Positions 36,201-45,438 are shown, counted from the first letter of the stretch. The stretch is 64,000 nucleotides of DNA from Achromobacter deleyi (GCF_016127315.1 NZ_CP065997.1:2666001-2730000), one strand, 5' to 3'. A program made the numbers and translations. Notes: generated by a model not told the origin, from the sequence alone.

Positions 36201-38564
36201 TCAGTACGCCAGGCGCGCCTGCACGTAGACCATGCGCGGCGCGCCGACCATGCGGCCGGCGTTGCTGTCGACGTTGCGGGTGTAATAGCGGCGGTCGAAC
36301 ACGTTGTTCACGCCGAACGCCAGTTCGCTGCCCTTCCATTGCGGAATCTTGTAGCTGAGCTGGGCGTTCCAGACGCTGAAGCCCGGCACGCGGCCATTGC
36401 TGGCATCGGCGGTCTCGCGTTCGGTGTTGGCGGTGTCGGAGTATTGGCCGCTCTGCATCGTGGTGAAGACGTTGAAGGTCCAGTCGCGCAGGCTGTAGCG
36501 CCCGCCCAGCGTGCCGGTCTGGCGCGAATAGAACGGCACGTCGTTGCCCTCGAATTCGCCGGACTTCTGGATGGCGCGCACGTAGGTGTAGTTGGCGTAG
36601 ACGTTCAGCCCGGCGAGCGGGCCGGCCTTGTCGAAGTCGTAGTCGATCGCGAACTCCACGCCGTTGTGCGTGGTGGCGCCCAGGTTGCGGAACACGGCCG
36701 GATTGGTGCCGGGGATCGACAGGATCTGGTTGTCGAAGCGCAGATTGAACGCGGTGAATTCGGTATGGACCTGTTCGCCCGAATAGCGCAGGCCGGCCTC
36801 CAGCGTCTTGGCGACCTCGGGGTTCAGCGGGTTGGTCGCCGACATCGAGTTCAGCTGGGTGTACTGCACGGCGCCGAACGAGGTGCTGTAGTTGGTGTAC
36901 AGCGTGAGCGCGTCGTCGACCAGGTAGGCGACGTTCAGCGACGGCAGCGCGCGGTTGTTGCGCACGTCGAACGGCGTGTCGTCGGGGGTGCCGCTGGGAT
37001 TGCGGTTGCTGTGGATGCGCTCGTAGCGCACGCCCGGCGTCAGGCGCCAGTTGCCGAACGCGATGCGGTCGTCCAGGTAGATCGAGTGGGCCTCGGTCTC
37101 GTTGTCGAAGACCTGCGTGACGCCGACCTGCCGGCCGGTCGCCAGCGATTCCGAATAACGCCGATCCTGGCCGGTCTCGCGGATGTAGCGGTAGCCGACG
37201 GTGATGTCATGCGTGGTCGGGCCCCATTCGACGCGCTGGGTATAGCGCGGCTCGATGCCCAGCACCTGGTTGTTGCGCGGCTGGAAGTCGTTGCGGCCGG
37301 TGGCGGTGTTGATCAGCGAGCTCTGGCGCGAACTGTCGTAGTGGTAGACGCGCACCTCGAATTCCTGCGTGTCCGAGAGCGAGTTCAGGTAGCCGACGTC
37401 GACCTGGTCGCGCTGCCCTTTCCAGTAGTCGGTGGGCCGGGTGTTCTGGAACGGATCGTCGCGGTACTGGGCCACGGTCAGGCCGCCCGGCGTCATGGAC
37501 TTGACGTCGTAGTGGGCGAACTTGCCGTAGATTTCCGAGGTCGGGGTCAGCGCGAAGCGCCACTTGAGCGCCACGTCGTTGTAGCGGTCGTGGCTGCTGT
37601 CGCGCCATTGCTCGCCGTCCATGCCCGAATACATCAGCGCCACGCCCAGGCCGTTGTCGAACTGCGTGCCGAGAAAGCCGGTGTACTGGGTGTTGGTGCC
37701 GCCGTGGCTGAAGATGTTGTAGCGCGCCGAGGCGTCGGCGGTCAGGCCGCTGGTGTTGGGGATCGAGCGCGTCTTGAAGTTGATGACGCCGCCCACGTTC
37801 TGCGGGCCGTAGCGCACCGCGCCGCCGCCGCGCACCACGTCGATCGACTCGATGTTGCCCAGGCTGGTCGGCGACATCACCAGGTTCGGCTGGCCATAGG
37901 GCGCCATGGCCATCGGGATGCCGTCCAGCAGCATGGTGGTGCGGAACGAGTTGCGCGGGTTCAGGCCGCGGATGCCGACGTGCAGGCCCACCGAGCTGCC
38001 GCTGGCGCTGGTGCTGCCGCTGATCTGCACCCCGGGCACGCGCCGCAGGGCGTCGGCCACGTTGGTCGCGCCGCTGTTGTTGATGTCGTCGCTGCGCAGC
38101 AGGGTGCGGGCGCCGCCGAAGGTCTGGACGCTGTTTTCAAGACCGGTGCCAAGCCAGTCGGCGCTGACCTGGATCGCTTCCATGGTGTTGGCGCTGGCGG
38201 CGCGCGGCGGGCGAACCACGTAGCCCTGGCCCGGCTGCGGTTCCGCGCTCAGGCCGGTGCCGGCCAGCAGTTGCGCCAGGCCGGCGTCGATGGTGTAGCT
38301 GCCCTGCAGGCCGCGGGTGGTCTGGCCGGCCGCGTCCTCGGGGCGGAACGACACCGTGATGCCGCCCGCCTTGGCAAAGGCGTTCAGGGCCTGGTCGAGT
38401 TGTCCCGCGGCGATGTGGAAGTCGTGCGCCGTGGCCTGTTGCGCCGCCTGGGCCCGGGCCGGCGGCGCCGCCGCGAAGGCGGCCGCCAGGGCGAAGGTCA
38501 GCGCCGCCAGGCGGGCGCCTTGTCCCGATTGGCGGGCGCGGGTGGATTGGAGTCGAAAGGCCAC
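36201..38564 (-). CDS. FecA-like TonB-dependent receptor with STN domain
   Basis: 787 residues: signal peptide to about 38 (PPARAQA), STN domain about 47-115 (FHIAAGQLDQALNAFAKAGGITVSF), plug about 145-260 (LHVGIRGLNPRNSFRTTMLLDGIPMAM, GGGAVRYGPQNVGGVINF), barrel ending in YVQARLAY. The plug pattern is that of FecA, the ferric dicitrate receptor and transducer; the ligand is likely ferric citrate or a related carboxylate (inference). It lies directly downstream of fecR- and fecI-like genes in the same direction. Confidence 0.93.
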   Translation of the reverse strand: MAFRLQSTRARQSGQGARLAALTFALAAAFAAAPPARAQAAQQATAHDFHIAAGQLDQALNAFAKAGGITVSFRPEDAAGQTTRGLQGSYTIDAGLAQLLAGTGLSAEPQPGQGYVVRPPRAASANTMEAIQVSADWLGTGLENSVQTFGGARTLLRSDDINNSGATNVADALRRVPGVQISGSTSASGSSVGLHVGIRGLNPRNSFRTTMLLDGIPMAMAPYGQPNLVMSPTSLGNIESIDVVRGGGAVRYGPQNVGGVINFKTRSIPNTSGLTADASARYNIFSHGGTNTQYTGFLGTQFDNGLGVALMYSGMDGEQWRDSSHDRYNDVALKWRFALTPTSEIYGKFAHYDVKSMTPGGLTVAQYRDDPFQNTRPTDYWKGQRDQVDVGYLNSLSDTQEFEVRVYHYDSSRQSSLINTATGRNDFQPRNNQVLGIEPRYTQRVEWGPTTHDITVGYRYIRETGQDRRYSESLATGRQVGVTQVFDNETEAHSIYLDDRIAFGNWRLTPGVRYERIHSNRNPSGTPDDTPFDVRNNRALPSLNVAYLVDDALTLYTNYSTSFGAVQYTQLNSMSATNPLNPEVAKTLEAGLRYSGEQVHTEFTAFNLRFDNQILSIPGTNPAVFRNLGATTHNGVEFAIDYDFDKAGPLAGLNVYANYTYVRAIQKSGEFEGNDVPFYSRQTGTLGGRYSLRDWTFNVFTTMQSGQYSDTANTERETADASNGRVPGFSVWNAQLSYKIPQWKGSELAFGVNNVFDRRYYTRNVDSNAGRMVGAPRMVYVQARLAY

Positions 38565-38681
38565 GGTTCACGTCCCTGGTTGATCATCAATGTCCGCTAT
38601 GCCGGACGAGCGATGGGAAAAGGGACAGGGGAAGGAAAATTGAATTGAAACTAAATGAAACTAATGGCTGGATGTGGCAGG

Positions 38682-39662
38682 TCACGCGGCCGCGCTCGAC
38701 AGCGTCACCCAATAGCGGGTGCGCTCGACCACGCGCAATCCCAGTGTCCTGGCCAAGATCGCCAGCACCGCGTCCGTGTCCTCCAGGCGGAACACGCCCG
38801 AGACGCGCAAGCCGGCCACGGCCGGATCGCAGCGGACGACGCCGCGCCGGTAGCGCGAGAGTTCCGCCAGGAATGCGTCCAGCCGCATGTTGCTGGCCTC
38901 GATGACGCCGCGCGTCCAGCCCGGCGCCTCGGGGCCGGCGGGTCGGGCCGGCAGGAAGGCGTTCGCGGTGAAGCGCAGCGACTCGCCGGCGTTGACGATG
39001 CGGGGGGCGCCGCCGCCGCGCAGGGTGACCTCGACGCGGTGTTCCAGCACCGTCAGCGCGGTCGTCGCGTCATCGCCTTCCGGCCGCCGCACCACGAAGC
39101 GGGTGCCGAGGGCGCGCAGGCGTCCCTGCGGGGTTTCGATGATGAAGGGCCGCGCCGTGCCCGTGGGATCGGACGCGGTCCGGACGTAGACTTCGCCGGC
39201 GCGCAATTGCAGCATCCGGGTGTGTTCGGAGAAACGCACGTCGACGTCGGTATCGGTGTTCATCTGCACCTGGCTGCCGTCCGCCAGCGTCAGGTCCTGG
39301 TGGCCGCCGACCGCGGTGCGGTAGGCCTCGCCGCCGGAGGGCGAGACCGTCAGGCGATAGCCCAGCCAGGCCGCGGGCAGCGTCACGCCCAGCGCCGCCA
39401 CCGTGCGCAGCACCGCGCGGCGGTTGGCGCGGCGTTGCCGCGTCAGCAGGGGCACGCCCAGGGCGGGCGGCACCGCGTTGAATTGCTGGCTCAGGCGCTG
39501 CGCGCGCTGCCAGGCGACCTCGCGTTCGGGATCGCCCTGGCGCCAGCGCTCGAAGGCGGCATGGTCTTCCGGTCCGGCTTCGCCGGAATGCAATCGCACG
39601 AGCCAGCGGGCGGCCTCGCGGATGACCGCGGCGTCAGGGGGCGTGGTGTTGATCGTGGCCAC
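38682..39662 (-). CDS. fecR: FecR-family anti-sigma regulator of the FecA-like receptor
   Basis: 326 residues: DUF4880 domain (EAARWLVRLHSGEAGPEDHAAFERWRQGD), single membrane segment about 85-103, FecR domain (GGHQDLTLADGSQVQMNTDTDVDVRF) and C-terminal part ending YWVTLSSAAA. It should relay ligand binding at the receptor STN domain to the sigma factor. It starts six bases after the sigma gene and precedes the receptor gene by 117 bases. Confidence 0.93.
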   Translation of the reverse strand: MATINTTPPDAAVIREAARWLVRLHSGEAGPEDHAAFERWRQGDPEREVAWQRAQRLSQQFNAVPPALGVPLLTRQRRANRRAVLRTVAALGVTLPAAWLGYRLTVSPSGGEAYRTAVGGHQDLTLADGSQVQMNTDTDVDVRFSEHTRMLQLRAGEVYVRTASDPTGTARPFIIETPQGRLRALGTRFVVRRPEGDDATTALTVLEHRVEVTLRGGGAPRIVNAGESLRFTANAFLPARPAGPEAPGWTRGVIEASNMRLDAFLAELSRYRRGVVRCDPAVAGLRVSGVFRLEDTDAVLAILARTLGLRVVERTRYWVTLSSAAA

Positions 39663-39668
39663 GGCGGA

Positions 39669-40160
39669 TCAGTGGTCCATCAGGGTGAGGCAGATCTCGA
39701 AACCCTGCGCCATGTAGCGTTTCACGGTGCGGTCGCTCAACCCGGTGCGGGCGGCGATCTCGACGTAGGAAAGCCCTTCCAGTTGCGACAGGACGAAGAC
39801 CTCGCGCGCCTGGGGCGCCAGGTTGGCGAGCATCTGGTCCAGCTGCTGCAAGGCTTGCTGTACTTCCAGCAAGGCATCGGGCGAGGCTTCCATTTCGGGC
39901 GGCAGCGCCGCCACCGCCTCCAGCCACGCGCGCTCCAGCGAACGGCGGCGCCAATGATCGTTGAGCAGGCCGCGTGCGATGGTGGTCAGGTAGGCGCGCG
40001 GTTGCCGCAGCGCGCTGACTTCGTGGGGCTTGCGCAGGACGCGCAGGAAAGTGTCGTGCGCCAGGTCGGCCGCCTCATCGCCATGGCCAAGCCGATGCCG
40101 CCACCATTGGCAAAGCCAATCGTAGTGATCTTCGCAGAATAGCTGGAGGGGATTGGACAT
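39669..40160 (-). CDS. fecI: FecI-family ECF sigma factor
   Basis: 163 residues. Starts LFCEDHYDWLCQWWRHRLGHGDEAADLAHDTFLRVL (region 2, cut here only in description) and has region 4 in LSYVEIAARTGLSDRTVKRYMAQGFE. Typical FecI length and start. It should direct transcription of the receptor gene at 38564 and is itself probably iron regulated: a Fur-box-like sequence lies 78 bases upstream. Confidence 0.93.
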   Translation of the reverse strand: MSNPLQLFCEDHYDWLCQWWRHRLGHGDEAADLAHDTFLRVLRKPHEVSALRQPRAYLTTIARGLLNDHWRRRSLERAWLEAVAALPPEMEASPDALLEVQQALQQLDQMLANLAPQAREVFVLSQLEGLSYVEIAARTGLSDRTVKRYMAQGFEICLTLMDH

Positions 40161-40237
40161 GCTTGGGAGTCCCCGCGAGCGGCGGGGAGGACACGAGGAA
40201 CCCGCGTCCCTGTGCCAGGTCCAGCGGCCGATATGCA

Positions 40238-40256
40238 GGAAATGATACCAAGAATT
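40238..40256 (-). promoter_or_regulatory. Possible Fur box upstream of the second fecI
   Basis: The 19 bases include AATGATA, the core of the Fur consensus, and agree with it at about 11 of 19 positions, all on one side. AT-rich relative to its surroundings and placed 78 bases before the sigma start. Weak by sequence alone; the context (FecI genes are normally Fur-repressed) raises it. Confidence 0.4.
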
Positions 40257-40335
40257 GTTCGCAGTTTCGAACCCTTGCCGTGACGTGTTGCGTGATTGCT
40301 ATGGGGACGGATTGCACCGAGTTGGTGCGTCGCTG

Positions 40336-41307
40336 TCAGGAGGCCGGACCGGGGGCCGGCAGCGTTGGCGGCGTCGTGCAATTGCCCTCGATCTGTTCGC
40401 CCGCGAAGGCGCGTTTGATGAAGGCGGTGGAGTCGGGCAGCGATCCGTTCACCGTGGCGGAGTGGTCGAACCCCGGATAGACGTGCCATTCGACGCGGCT
40501 GCCCGCCGCGCAGGCCGTCGTCACGCCGGACTGCTGCGCTTCGGGGAAGACGTCGGTGTCCTTGCCGCCGGTGCCCCAGAAAATGGGGATCTCCGTGTGC
40601 AGGGTGGGCGGATGCTTGACGCCGGCCAGCTTGCGCGTGATGGCCGAGAGATCCTGGCGGAAGCTGTTGTCCTTGTCCAGGTGATCGAAGCGGGCCCGCT
40701 GCTCGACCTGCGGAAAGCACGCCGTGCGGGTCAGCTCGAACGCCGGCAGGGCCTTGTCGGACACGTATTCCTCCGGCTTGATGGCGGGATCGACCAGCTG
40801 GATCGCGTTCAGGTACACCAGGAAATAGGCGACCCGCTTGGTGTTGTTCATCGGCGCCGCGTAGTCGCGCGCCGACAGGTTCACGCCGGTGCCGACGGCG
40901 CCGGCGATATCGAGTTCGGGGGCGTAGTCCTTGGCGAAGGTGGCCGTCGCCACCACCGCGCCGCCGCCTTGCGATTGCCCGATCAGCACCGTGCGCGCGG
41001 AGACCGGGTAATGCTTCTGGACGGCGCGAATGCTGTCCAGGATGCTGTAGGCCTCGGACCGCACGTGCGCGTAAGGATGCGCGCCCGGGGTGCCGAGGCC
41101 CTGGTAGTCGGTGGCGACGATCGCGTAGCCCTGGTCCAGCCAATAGTCGAGATAGCGCGTGTCGCGGTCCCCGCGCCCGGCAAAGGACGGGGCGCAGACG
41201 TCGGCGATGCCGACGGTGCCATGGGCCCAGGCGAGCAGCGGCCAACCGCCGGCCGGCGGCGCGCGGGCAGTTCTTTCAGTCGGTTCCGGGATGGCGGACT
41301 CGCGCAA
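40336..41307 (-). CDS. Secretory-lipase-like alpha/beta hydrolase, N-terminally truncated
   Basis: Recognisable homology begins abruptly at PPAGGWPLLAWAHGTVG (DNA near 41258) and runs to the end: VCAPSF, the nucleophile elbow GQSQGGGA, and a C-terminal FWGTGGKDTDVFPEAQQ segment with the likely acid, then HVYPGFDHSATV with the His. Members of the LIP/secretory lipase family usually have a signal peptide and some 60-90 further residues before this point; none of the three frames upstream shows them. The frame stays open through 41523 but over the 5' region of the divergent gene. The TTG at 41307 is only a placeholder start. Probably a decayed gene, although the catalytic region is intact. Confidence 0.6.
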   Translation of the reverse strand: MRESAIPEPTERTARAPPAGGWPLLAWAHGTVGIADVCAPSFAGRGDRDTRYLDYWLDQGYAIVATDYQGLGTPGAHPYAHVRSEAYSILDSIRAVQKHYPVSARTVLIGQSQGGGAVVATATFAKDYAPELDIAGAVGTGVNLSARDYAAPMNNTKRVAYFLVYLNAIQLVDPAIKPEEYVSDKALPAFELTRTACFPQVEQRARFDHLDKDNSFRQDLSAITRKLAGVKHPPTLHTEIPIFWGTGGKDTDVFPEAQQSGVTTACAAGSRVEWHVYPGFDHSATVNGSLPDSTAFIKRAFAGEQIEGNCTTPPTLPAPGPAS

Positions 41308-41358
41308 TGCCGCAGCGGCCCAATGGCGCCGCCGGCAAATGGCGCAGGCCCCAATATT

Positions 41359-41368
41359 TTTGGCGCCA
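41359..41368. promoter_or_regulatory. Palindrome TTGGCGCCAA in an AT-rich island
   Basis: A perfect 10-bp palindrome flanked by T- and A-rich runs (41352-41382), unusual in this GC-rich region. It lies between the truncated lipase and the serine hydrolase, about 145 bases before the latter's start, and probably marks its promoter region. Protein bound unknown. Confidence 0.3.
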
Positions 41369-41513
41369 ATTTTGTGAGAAAATTTCCGCGATGCCCCAGG
41401 ACATGGCGCCCGAGCCGCGCGCGTCATGTCCTGGCGGTCCGACGCCACCCCACGCGTCCGCCCGCCGCGCCGCTTGCGCCGCCCGGCGCCGGACGTCCAC
41501 CTCGCCATCGCCC

Positions 41514-43010
41514 ATGTCCGCACCGCTCGACGCCGTCTCTCCCGCCCATGACTCCAAGGCCCGCCACGACGGCCTGTGCCGCAAGACCGCCAGCGCGGCC
41601 GGCGTCGATCCCGATGCCGTGATCGGATTCCTCGACGACGTCGAACAGGCCGGCCTGGACCTGCATGGCTTCATGCTGTTCCGCGACGGCGCGGTGGCGG
41701 CCGAGGGCTGGCGCTGGCCCTACGCCGCGCAGCGGCCGCGCAATCTGCATTCGGTGGCCAAGAGCTTCACGGCCAGCGCCATCGGCCTGGCGGTGCAGGA
41801 AGGATTGCTGCGCCTGGACGCGCCGGTCATCGGCTTCTTCCCTGAATTCGCCGAGGAGGCCCGGCAGCCGGGCCTGGAAGCGATGACCGTCGAGCACCTG
41901 CTGACCATGAGCGTCGGCCATGAATCGGAAACCTCGGGCGCGGTCTGGCGCGGCATCAAGACCAGCTGGGTGCGCGAGTTCTTCAAGATCCCGCTGGCGT
42001 ACGCGCCGGGCGAGCGCTTCGTCTACACCAGCGCCGCCAGCTACATGCTGTCGGCCATCCTGACGCGCCTGACCGGCCAGACCATGCACGACTACCTCAA
42101 GCCGCGCCTGTTCGAGCCGCTGGGCATCGCCGGCGAAGCCTGGGACGTGGGGCCGGACGGCGTCAACCCGGGCGGCAACGGCCTGGTGGCGACGACGGCG
42201 GACCTGCTCAAGCTGGGCATCCTCCATCTGCAGGACGGCGCCTGGCAGGGCCGCCAGGTGCTGCCGCCGGACTGGGTGCGCGCCGCGACGCGGGCGCAGG
42301 GGCCGTCCGCCGGCTATGGCTACCAGTGGTGGGTGTACGACGACGCCACCTATGCCGCCATCGGCAAGTTCGTGCAGATGGTGCGCGTCTATCCCGAACA
42401 TGGCGCGGTGCTGGCGGTGATCGGCGCGATGAAAGGCAGCTCGCGCCTGGTGCCGCACATGAACGCGCACTTCCCGGCGGCGTTTGGCGTGTCGAGTCCC
42501 GACGCCGCCAAGGATGAGCGCCTGGCCGCGCGCCTGGCGGCCTGGCAGCACGAGGAGGCGGCCGCGCCGTGGAAGTCGCCGTTCCAGGCCGCCGGCCTTC
42601 CCGCGCAGCCGCCGCGGCGCCTGCGTTTCACGGCCGCCGACAACGCCCAGGGCATCACCGGCATTGAACTGGACCTGTCCGCCGAGGGCTGCCGCTTCAC
42701 GCTGACGGATGCCGACGGCCGCCACACCATCATGGCCGGCTGGGATCGCTGGGTCGAGGGCGTGACCGACATGCCGGGGCGCGACCTGCACCACGGTTAT
42801 CACATCCCCGATTGCGTGGTGGTCGCGCGCGCCGCCTGGCTGGACCAGCGCCGCCTGCACATGACGTGGATCCTGCCGGAGACGGCGTTCCGCGACACGG
42901 TGCTGTGCGAGATCGACGGCGACACGCTGCGCTATACCCGCACGGTGAACATCAACAGCGGCGCGCTCGGCTACGACACGGTGGTCGCGCGCGCGGATCA
43001 ACCGGCCTGA
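41514..43010 (+). CDS. Serine hydrolase of the beta-lactamase/PBP-like (class C) family
   Basis: 498 residues. The catalytic tetrad begins with S80-V-A-K83 in LHSVAKSF; YTSAASYML gives the Tyr motif and PEHGAVLAVIG the third motif, so all three active-site elements of the class C beta-lactamase/esterase family are present. A C-terminal domain of about 150 residues with beta-sandwich character follows. No signal peptide, so cytoplasmic esterase or peptidase rather than a secreted beta-lactamase. ATG chosen because the conserved part starts soon after; the frame is open back to 41307. Substrate unknown. Confidence 0.88.
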   Translation: MSAPLDAVSPAHDSKARHDGLCRKTASAAGVDPDAVIGFLDDVEQAGLDLHGFMLFRDGAVAAEGWRWPYAAQRPRNLHSVAKSFTASAIGLAVQEGLLRLDAPVIGFFPEFAEEARQPGLEAMTVEHLLTMSVGHESETSGAVWRGIKTSWVREFFKIPLAYAPGERFVYTSAASYMLSAILTRLTGQTMHDYLKPRLFEPLGIAGEAWDVGPDGVNPGGNGLVATTADLLKLGILHLQDGAWQGRQVLPPDWVRAATRAQGPSAGYGYQWWVYDDATYAAIGKFVQMVRVYPEHGAVLAVIGAMKGSSRLVPHMNAHFPAAFGVSSPDAAKDERLAARLAAWQHEEAAAPWKSPFQAAGLPAQPPRRLRFTAADNAQGITGIELDLSAEGCRFTLTDADGRHTIMAGWDRWVEGVTDMPGRDLHHGYHIPDCVVVARAAWLDQRRLHMTWILPETAFRDTVLCEIDGDTLRYTRTVNINSGALGYDTVVARADQPA

Positions 43011-43112
43011 CCGGGCGTCACGGTTCGGTCACAAACGCCGACTACGATGCAGCAGCTCTGGCGCCTGCCGTCATCGCGGTGAACATCGCGGCTGTGTTCG
43101 ACTATTCCTGCC

Positions 43113-43787
43113 ATGACTCCCTCCCGACGCGCCCGCGGCGCCTGGTTCGTGACTCGCTGCTTCCTGCTCGCCGCCGCCCTGGGCGTGCACGGGCAGGCCG
43201 CGCGCGCGCAGGGCGCTGGCGACCTGCGCTTTTTCGACATTCCCGCTTTGCCGTTGGCCGAGGCGCTGCAACGCTTCACGGCCAGCACCGGTCATTCCGG
43301 GTTGTATGACAGCCGCCTGACGAAAGGCCGCCGCTCGAGCAGCGTGGTGGGCAACTACACGGCCGAATCGGCCTTGCGGCTGCTGCTGCGGGATTCCGGC
43401 CTGCAGGCCCGCTACGGTTCCCCCGACACCTTCATCATCGCCGCCGAGGCCCCGGCCGCCGCGCCGCAACCGGCGCAGGCCCTGGCGGCGCGCAGGCGCT
43501 TCTACGGCAAGCTGCAGGTCGCCATGCGCGCCTTGCTGTGCGGCGACCCGGCCGTGCGCCCGGGGCACTATCGCGCGGCGATCAGCCTGTGGTTCGGCGA
43601 TGCCGGCCAGGTCCGGCGCGTGCGCCTGCTGGATTCGACCGGGTCGCCGCAGCGCGATGCGCTGCTGGCGCAGCGGCTGGAGCGGCTGCGGCTGGACGAA
43701 CCGGCGCCGCCGGGCGTGAACCAGCCGGTCACGTTCGTCATCCGGCCGCAAGCCGCCGCCGCCGAGGGAGACTGCCTTGCGTCGTGA
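43113..43787 (+). CDS. Periplasmic STN-domain protein with a TonB-C-like C-terminal domain
   Basis: 224 residues: signal peptide (residues 1-33, ending ARAQ), STN domain about 36-105 (FFDIPALPLAEALQRFTASTGHSGLYD, then ESALRLLLRDSGLQARY), a Pro/Ala linker, and a C-terminal domain about 130-215 (GHYRAAISLWFGDAGQVRRVRLLDSTGS) with the sheet pattern of TonB/TolA C-terminal domains. STN domains normally sit on a TonB receptor or secretin and contact a FecR protein; here there is no barrel. It lies upstream of a sigma gene and a fecR gene and is read in the same direction. A free periplasmic signalling protein is the best reading. Confidence 0.78.
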   Translation: MTPSRRARGAWFVTRCFLLAAALGVHGQAARAQGAGDLRFFDIPALPLAEALQRFTASTGHSGLYDSRLTKGRRSSSVVGNYTAESALRLLLRDSGLQARYGSPDTFIIAAEAPAAAPQPAQALAARRRFYGKLQVAMRALLCGDPAVRPGHYRAAISLWFGDAGQVRRVRLLDSTGSPQRDALLAQRLERLRLDEPAPPGVNQPVTFVIRPQAAAAEGDCLAS

Positions 43788-43823
43788 CGCGGCGGCCACT
43801 AGCTGGCCGGGACGGGGGGCGTG

Positions 43824-44342
43824 ATGGACGTCGGCCTGGCCGCCTTGCGCAAATCGCTGGTCACCCACTATGACCGGCTCAAGCGTCGTCTCGCCGCCCG
43901 CCTGGGCAACGACGAGCTGGCCAGCGACGCGCTGCAGGACGTCTACCTGAAGCTGGACGCGGTGGCCGCGCCCGACAGCGTGCGCCAGCCCGAGGCCTAT
44001 CTGTACCGCATGGCGTTCCATATCGCCGTCGACTACGCGCGCTCGGGCGACGAGCGCCTGACGTCCGCCGAGACCGACGAGATTCTCGGCCTGACGCCGG
44101 ATTCGGCGCCGGGCCCGGCGCAGATCACGGAGGACCGGCAGACGCTGCAGGTCCTGCTGGCGGCGCTGGAGCGCCTGCCGGTGCGCCAGCGCGACATCCT
44201 GCTGGCGCACCGGCTGGATGGAACGCCGCAGAAGGATCTGGCGCTGCGGTATGGCATTTCGGTGCGCATGGTGGAGCGCGAATTGCAGAAGGCGCAGGCG
44301 TATTGCCGCGCGCGACTGCCATCCCCGAGACAGGAACGATGA
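43824..44342 (+). CDS. FecI-type ECF sigma factor of the adhesin locus (upstream copy)
   Basis: 172 residues. Region 2: THYDRLKRRLAARLGNDELASDALQDVYLKL and PEAYLYRMAFHIAVD; region 4: DGTPQKDLALRYGISVRMVERELQKA. Preceded by GGGGGC and with an overlapping GTG at 43821 as an alternative start. It overlaps the FecR gene start by four bases (ATGA), the usual coupling. The nearest large target downstream is the 12.7-kb adhesin gene, so it probably controls that gene. It shares the motif ALRYGISV and overall layout with the sigma gene at 58149. Confidence 0.9.
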   Translation: MDVGLAALRKSLVTHYDRLKRRLAARLGNDELASDALQDVYLKLDAVAAPDSVRQPEAYLYRMAFHIAVDYARSGDERLTSAETDEILGLTPDSAPGPAQITEDRQTLQVLLAALERLPVRQRDILLAHRLDGTPQKDLALRYGISVRMVERELQKAQAYCRARLPSPRQER

Positions 44343-45295
44343 ACATCAGCCGTTATTTCACCTGCGCCGCCGAGGCGCTGGAGCGCGAGGCCGACACCTG
44401 GGTGCGGCGCATCCAGTCCGGCCAGGCCACCCGCCGCGACGCCCTGGCGCTGCGCGAATGGTGCGCGCGCAGCGACGCGCACGCCGCGGCCTTCGAACGG
44501 GCGCGCCGCGCCTGGGCCGAACTGGGCGCGGCGGGCCGCGAGTTCCGCGCCGTCCACCCGCGCACGGCGCCGGCCCCGTCCGGACGCCGGCGATTCCTGC
44601 GCATGGGCCTGGCGGGCGTGGGCACGGCCACCGCCGCGGTCGCGTTGGCGCCGCTGGGATGGTGGTCGACGCTGGCCGGACTGGGCGCGGACTACAGCAC
44701 CGGCGTGGGCGAGCAGCGCACCGTCGAGTGGGGCGGGCAGGCCGTGGTCGAACTGGATGCGCACACGCGCATGAATGTCTCGGACGGGCAACGGCGCCTG
44801 GCGCTGCTGGAAGGGCAGGCCGCCATCAGTTGCCCGCAGGCGCAACAGGCCCTGACCGTGTCGGCCGGCGCGGGCGAGATGGTGGTGGGTGGGGCGACGG
44901 TGGGGCTGCGCCGCATCGGCGACAGCGTCACGGTGACCTGCCTGTCGGGCCAGGTGGCGATCCGCCACCCGCGCGCCGAGCTGGCGCTGCGGGCCGGGCA
45001 GCAGGCCAGCTACGACGCCGACGCCGTGATGACGCCGGTGCGCGCCGACCTGGAACAGGCCATGGGCTGGCGCGAGGGCGTGCTGGTGTTCCGCGACATG
45101 CCGCTGGCCGACGCGGTGGCCGAGATCAACCGCTATCGGCCGGGCCGCATCCTGGTGCTGGGCGACGCGCTGGCGGCGCGGCGGGTCAGCGGGCGGTTCC
45201 AGATCGCGCGGCTGGACCTGGCGATCGACCGCATCAGCGAGGCCTTCGGCGCGCACGTCAGCACGCTGCCCAAGGGCGTGGTGGTCCTGAGCTGA
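44339..45295 (+). CDS. fecR: FecR-family anti-sigma regulator of the adhesin locus
   Basis: 318 residues: DUF4880 domain (ALEREADTWVRRIQSGQATRRDALALREW), membrane segment about 88-108 after an RRRFLRMG stretch, FecR domain (YSTGVGEQRTVEWGGQAVVELDAHTRM) and C-terminal DUF4974-like segment ending STLPKGVVVLS. It should sequester the sigma factor encoded just before it and respond to a periplasmic partner, most likely the STN protein at 43113. Coupled to the sigma gene by ATGA. Not followed by a TonB receptor, unlike the other two FecR genes in the window. Confidence 0.92.
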   Translation: MNISRYFTCAAEALEREADTWVRRIQSGQATRRDALALREWCARSDAHAAAFERARRAWAELGAAGREFRAVHPRTAPAPSGRRRFLRMGLAGVGTATAAVALAPLGWWSTLAGLGADYSTGVGEQRTVEWGGQAVVELDAHTRMNVSDGQRRLALLEGQAAISCPQAQQALTVSAGAGEMVVGGATVGLRRIGDSVTVTCLSGQVAIRHPRAELALRAGQQASYDADAVMTPVRADLEQAMGWREGVLVFRDMPLADAVAEINRYRPGRILVLGDALAARRVSGRFQIARLDLAIDRISEAFGAHVSTLPKGVVVLS

Positions 45296-45438
45296 CACCT
45301 GCATGAGCTGAAACAAAAGCTTCACGAAAAAAACGGTTCGGGTTCGGGATGGGCAAACACGACAGGAAGTAACGCAGGCGCACGCCCCGCTCCCACGCGG
45401 AGGGCGCGCCATCCGGTCCCTTACCTGAGTCCGTTTCC

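Noticed and set aside
35892..38648. 918-codon plus-strand frame opposite the FecA-like receptor
   Set aside because: Antisense shadow of a receptor gene with STN, plug and barrel; no family features.
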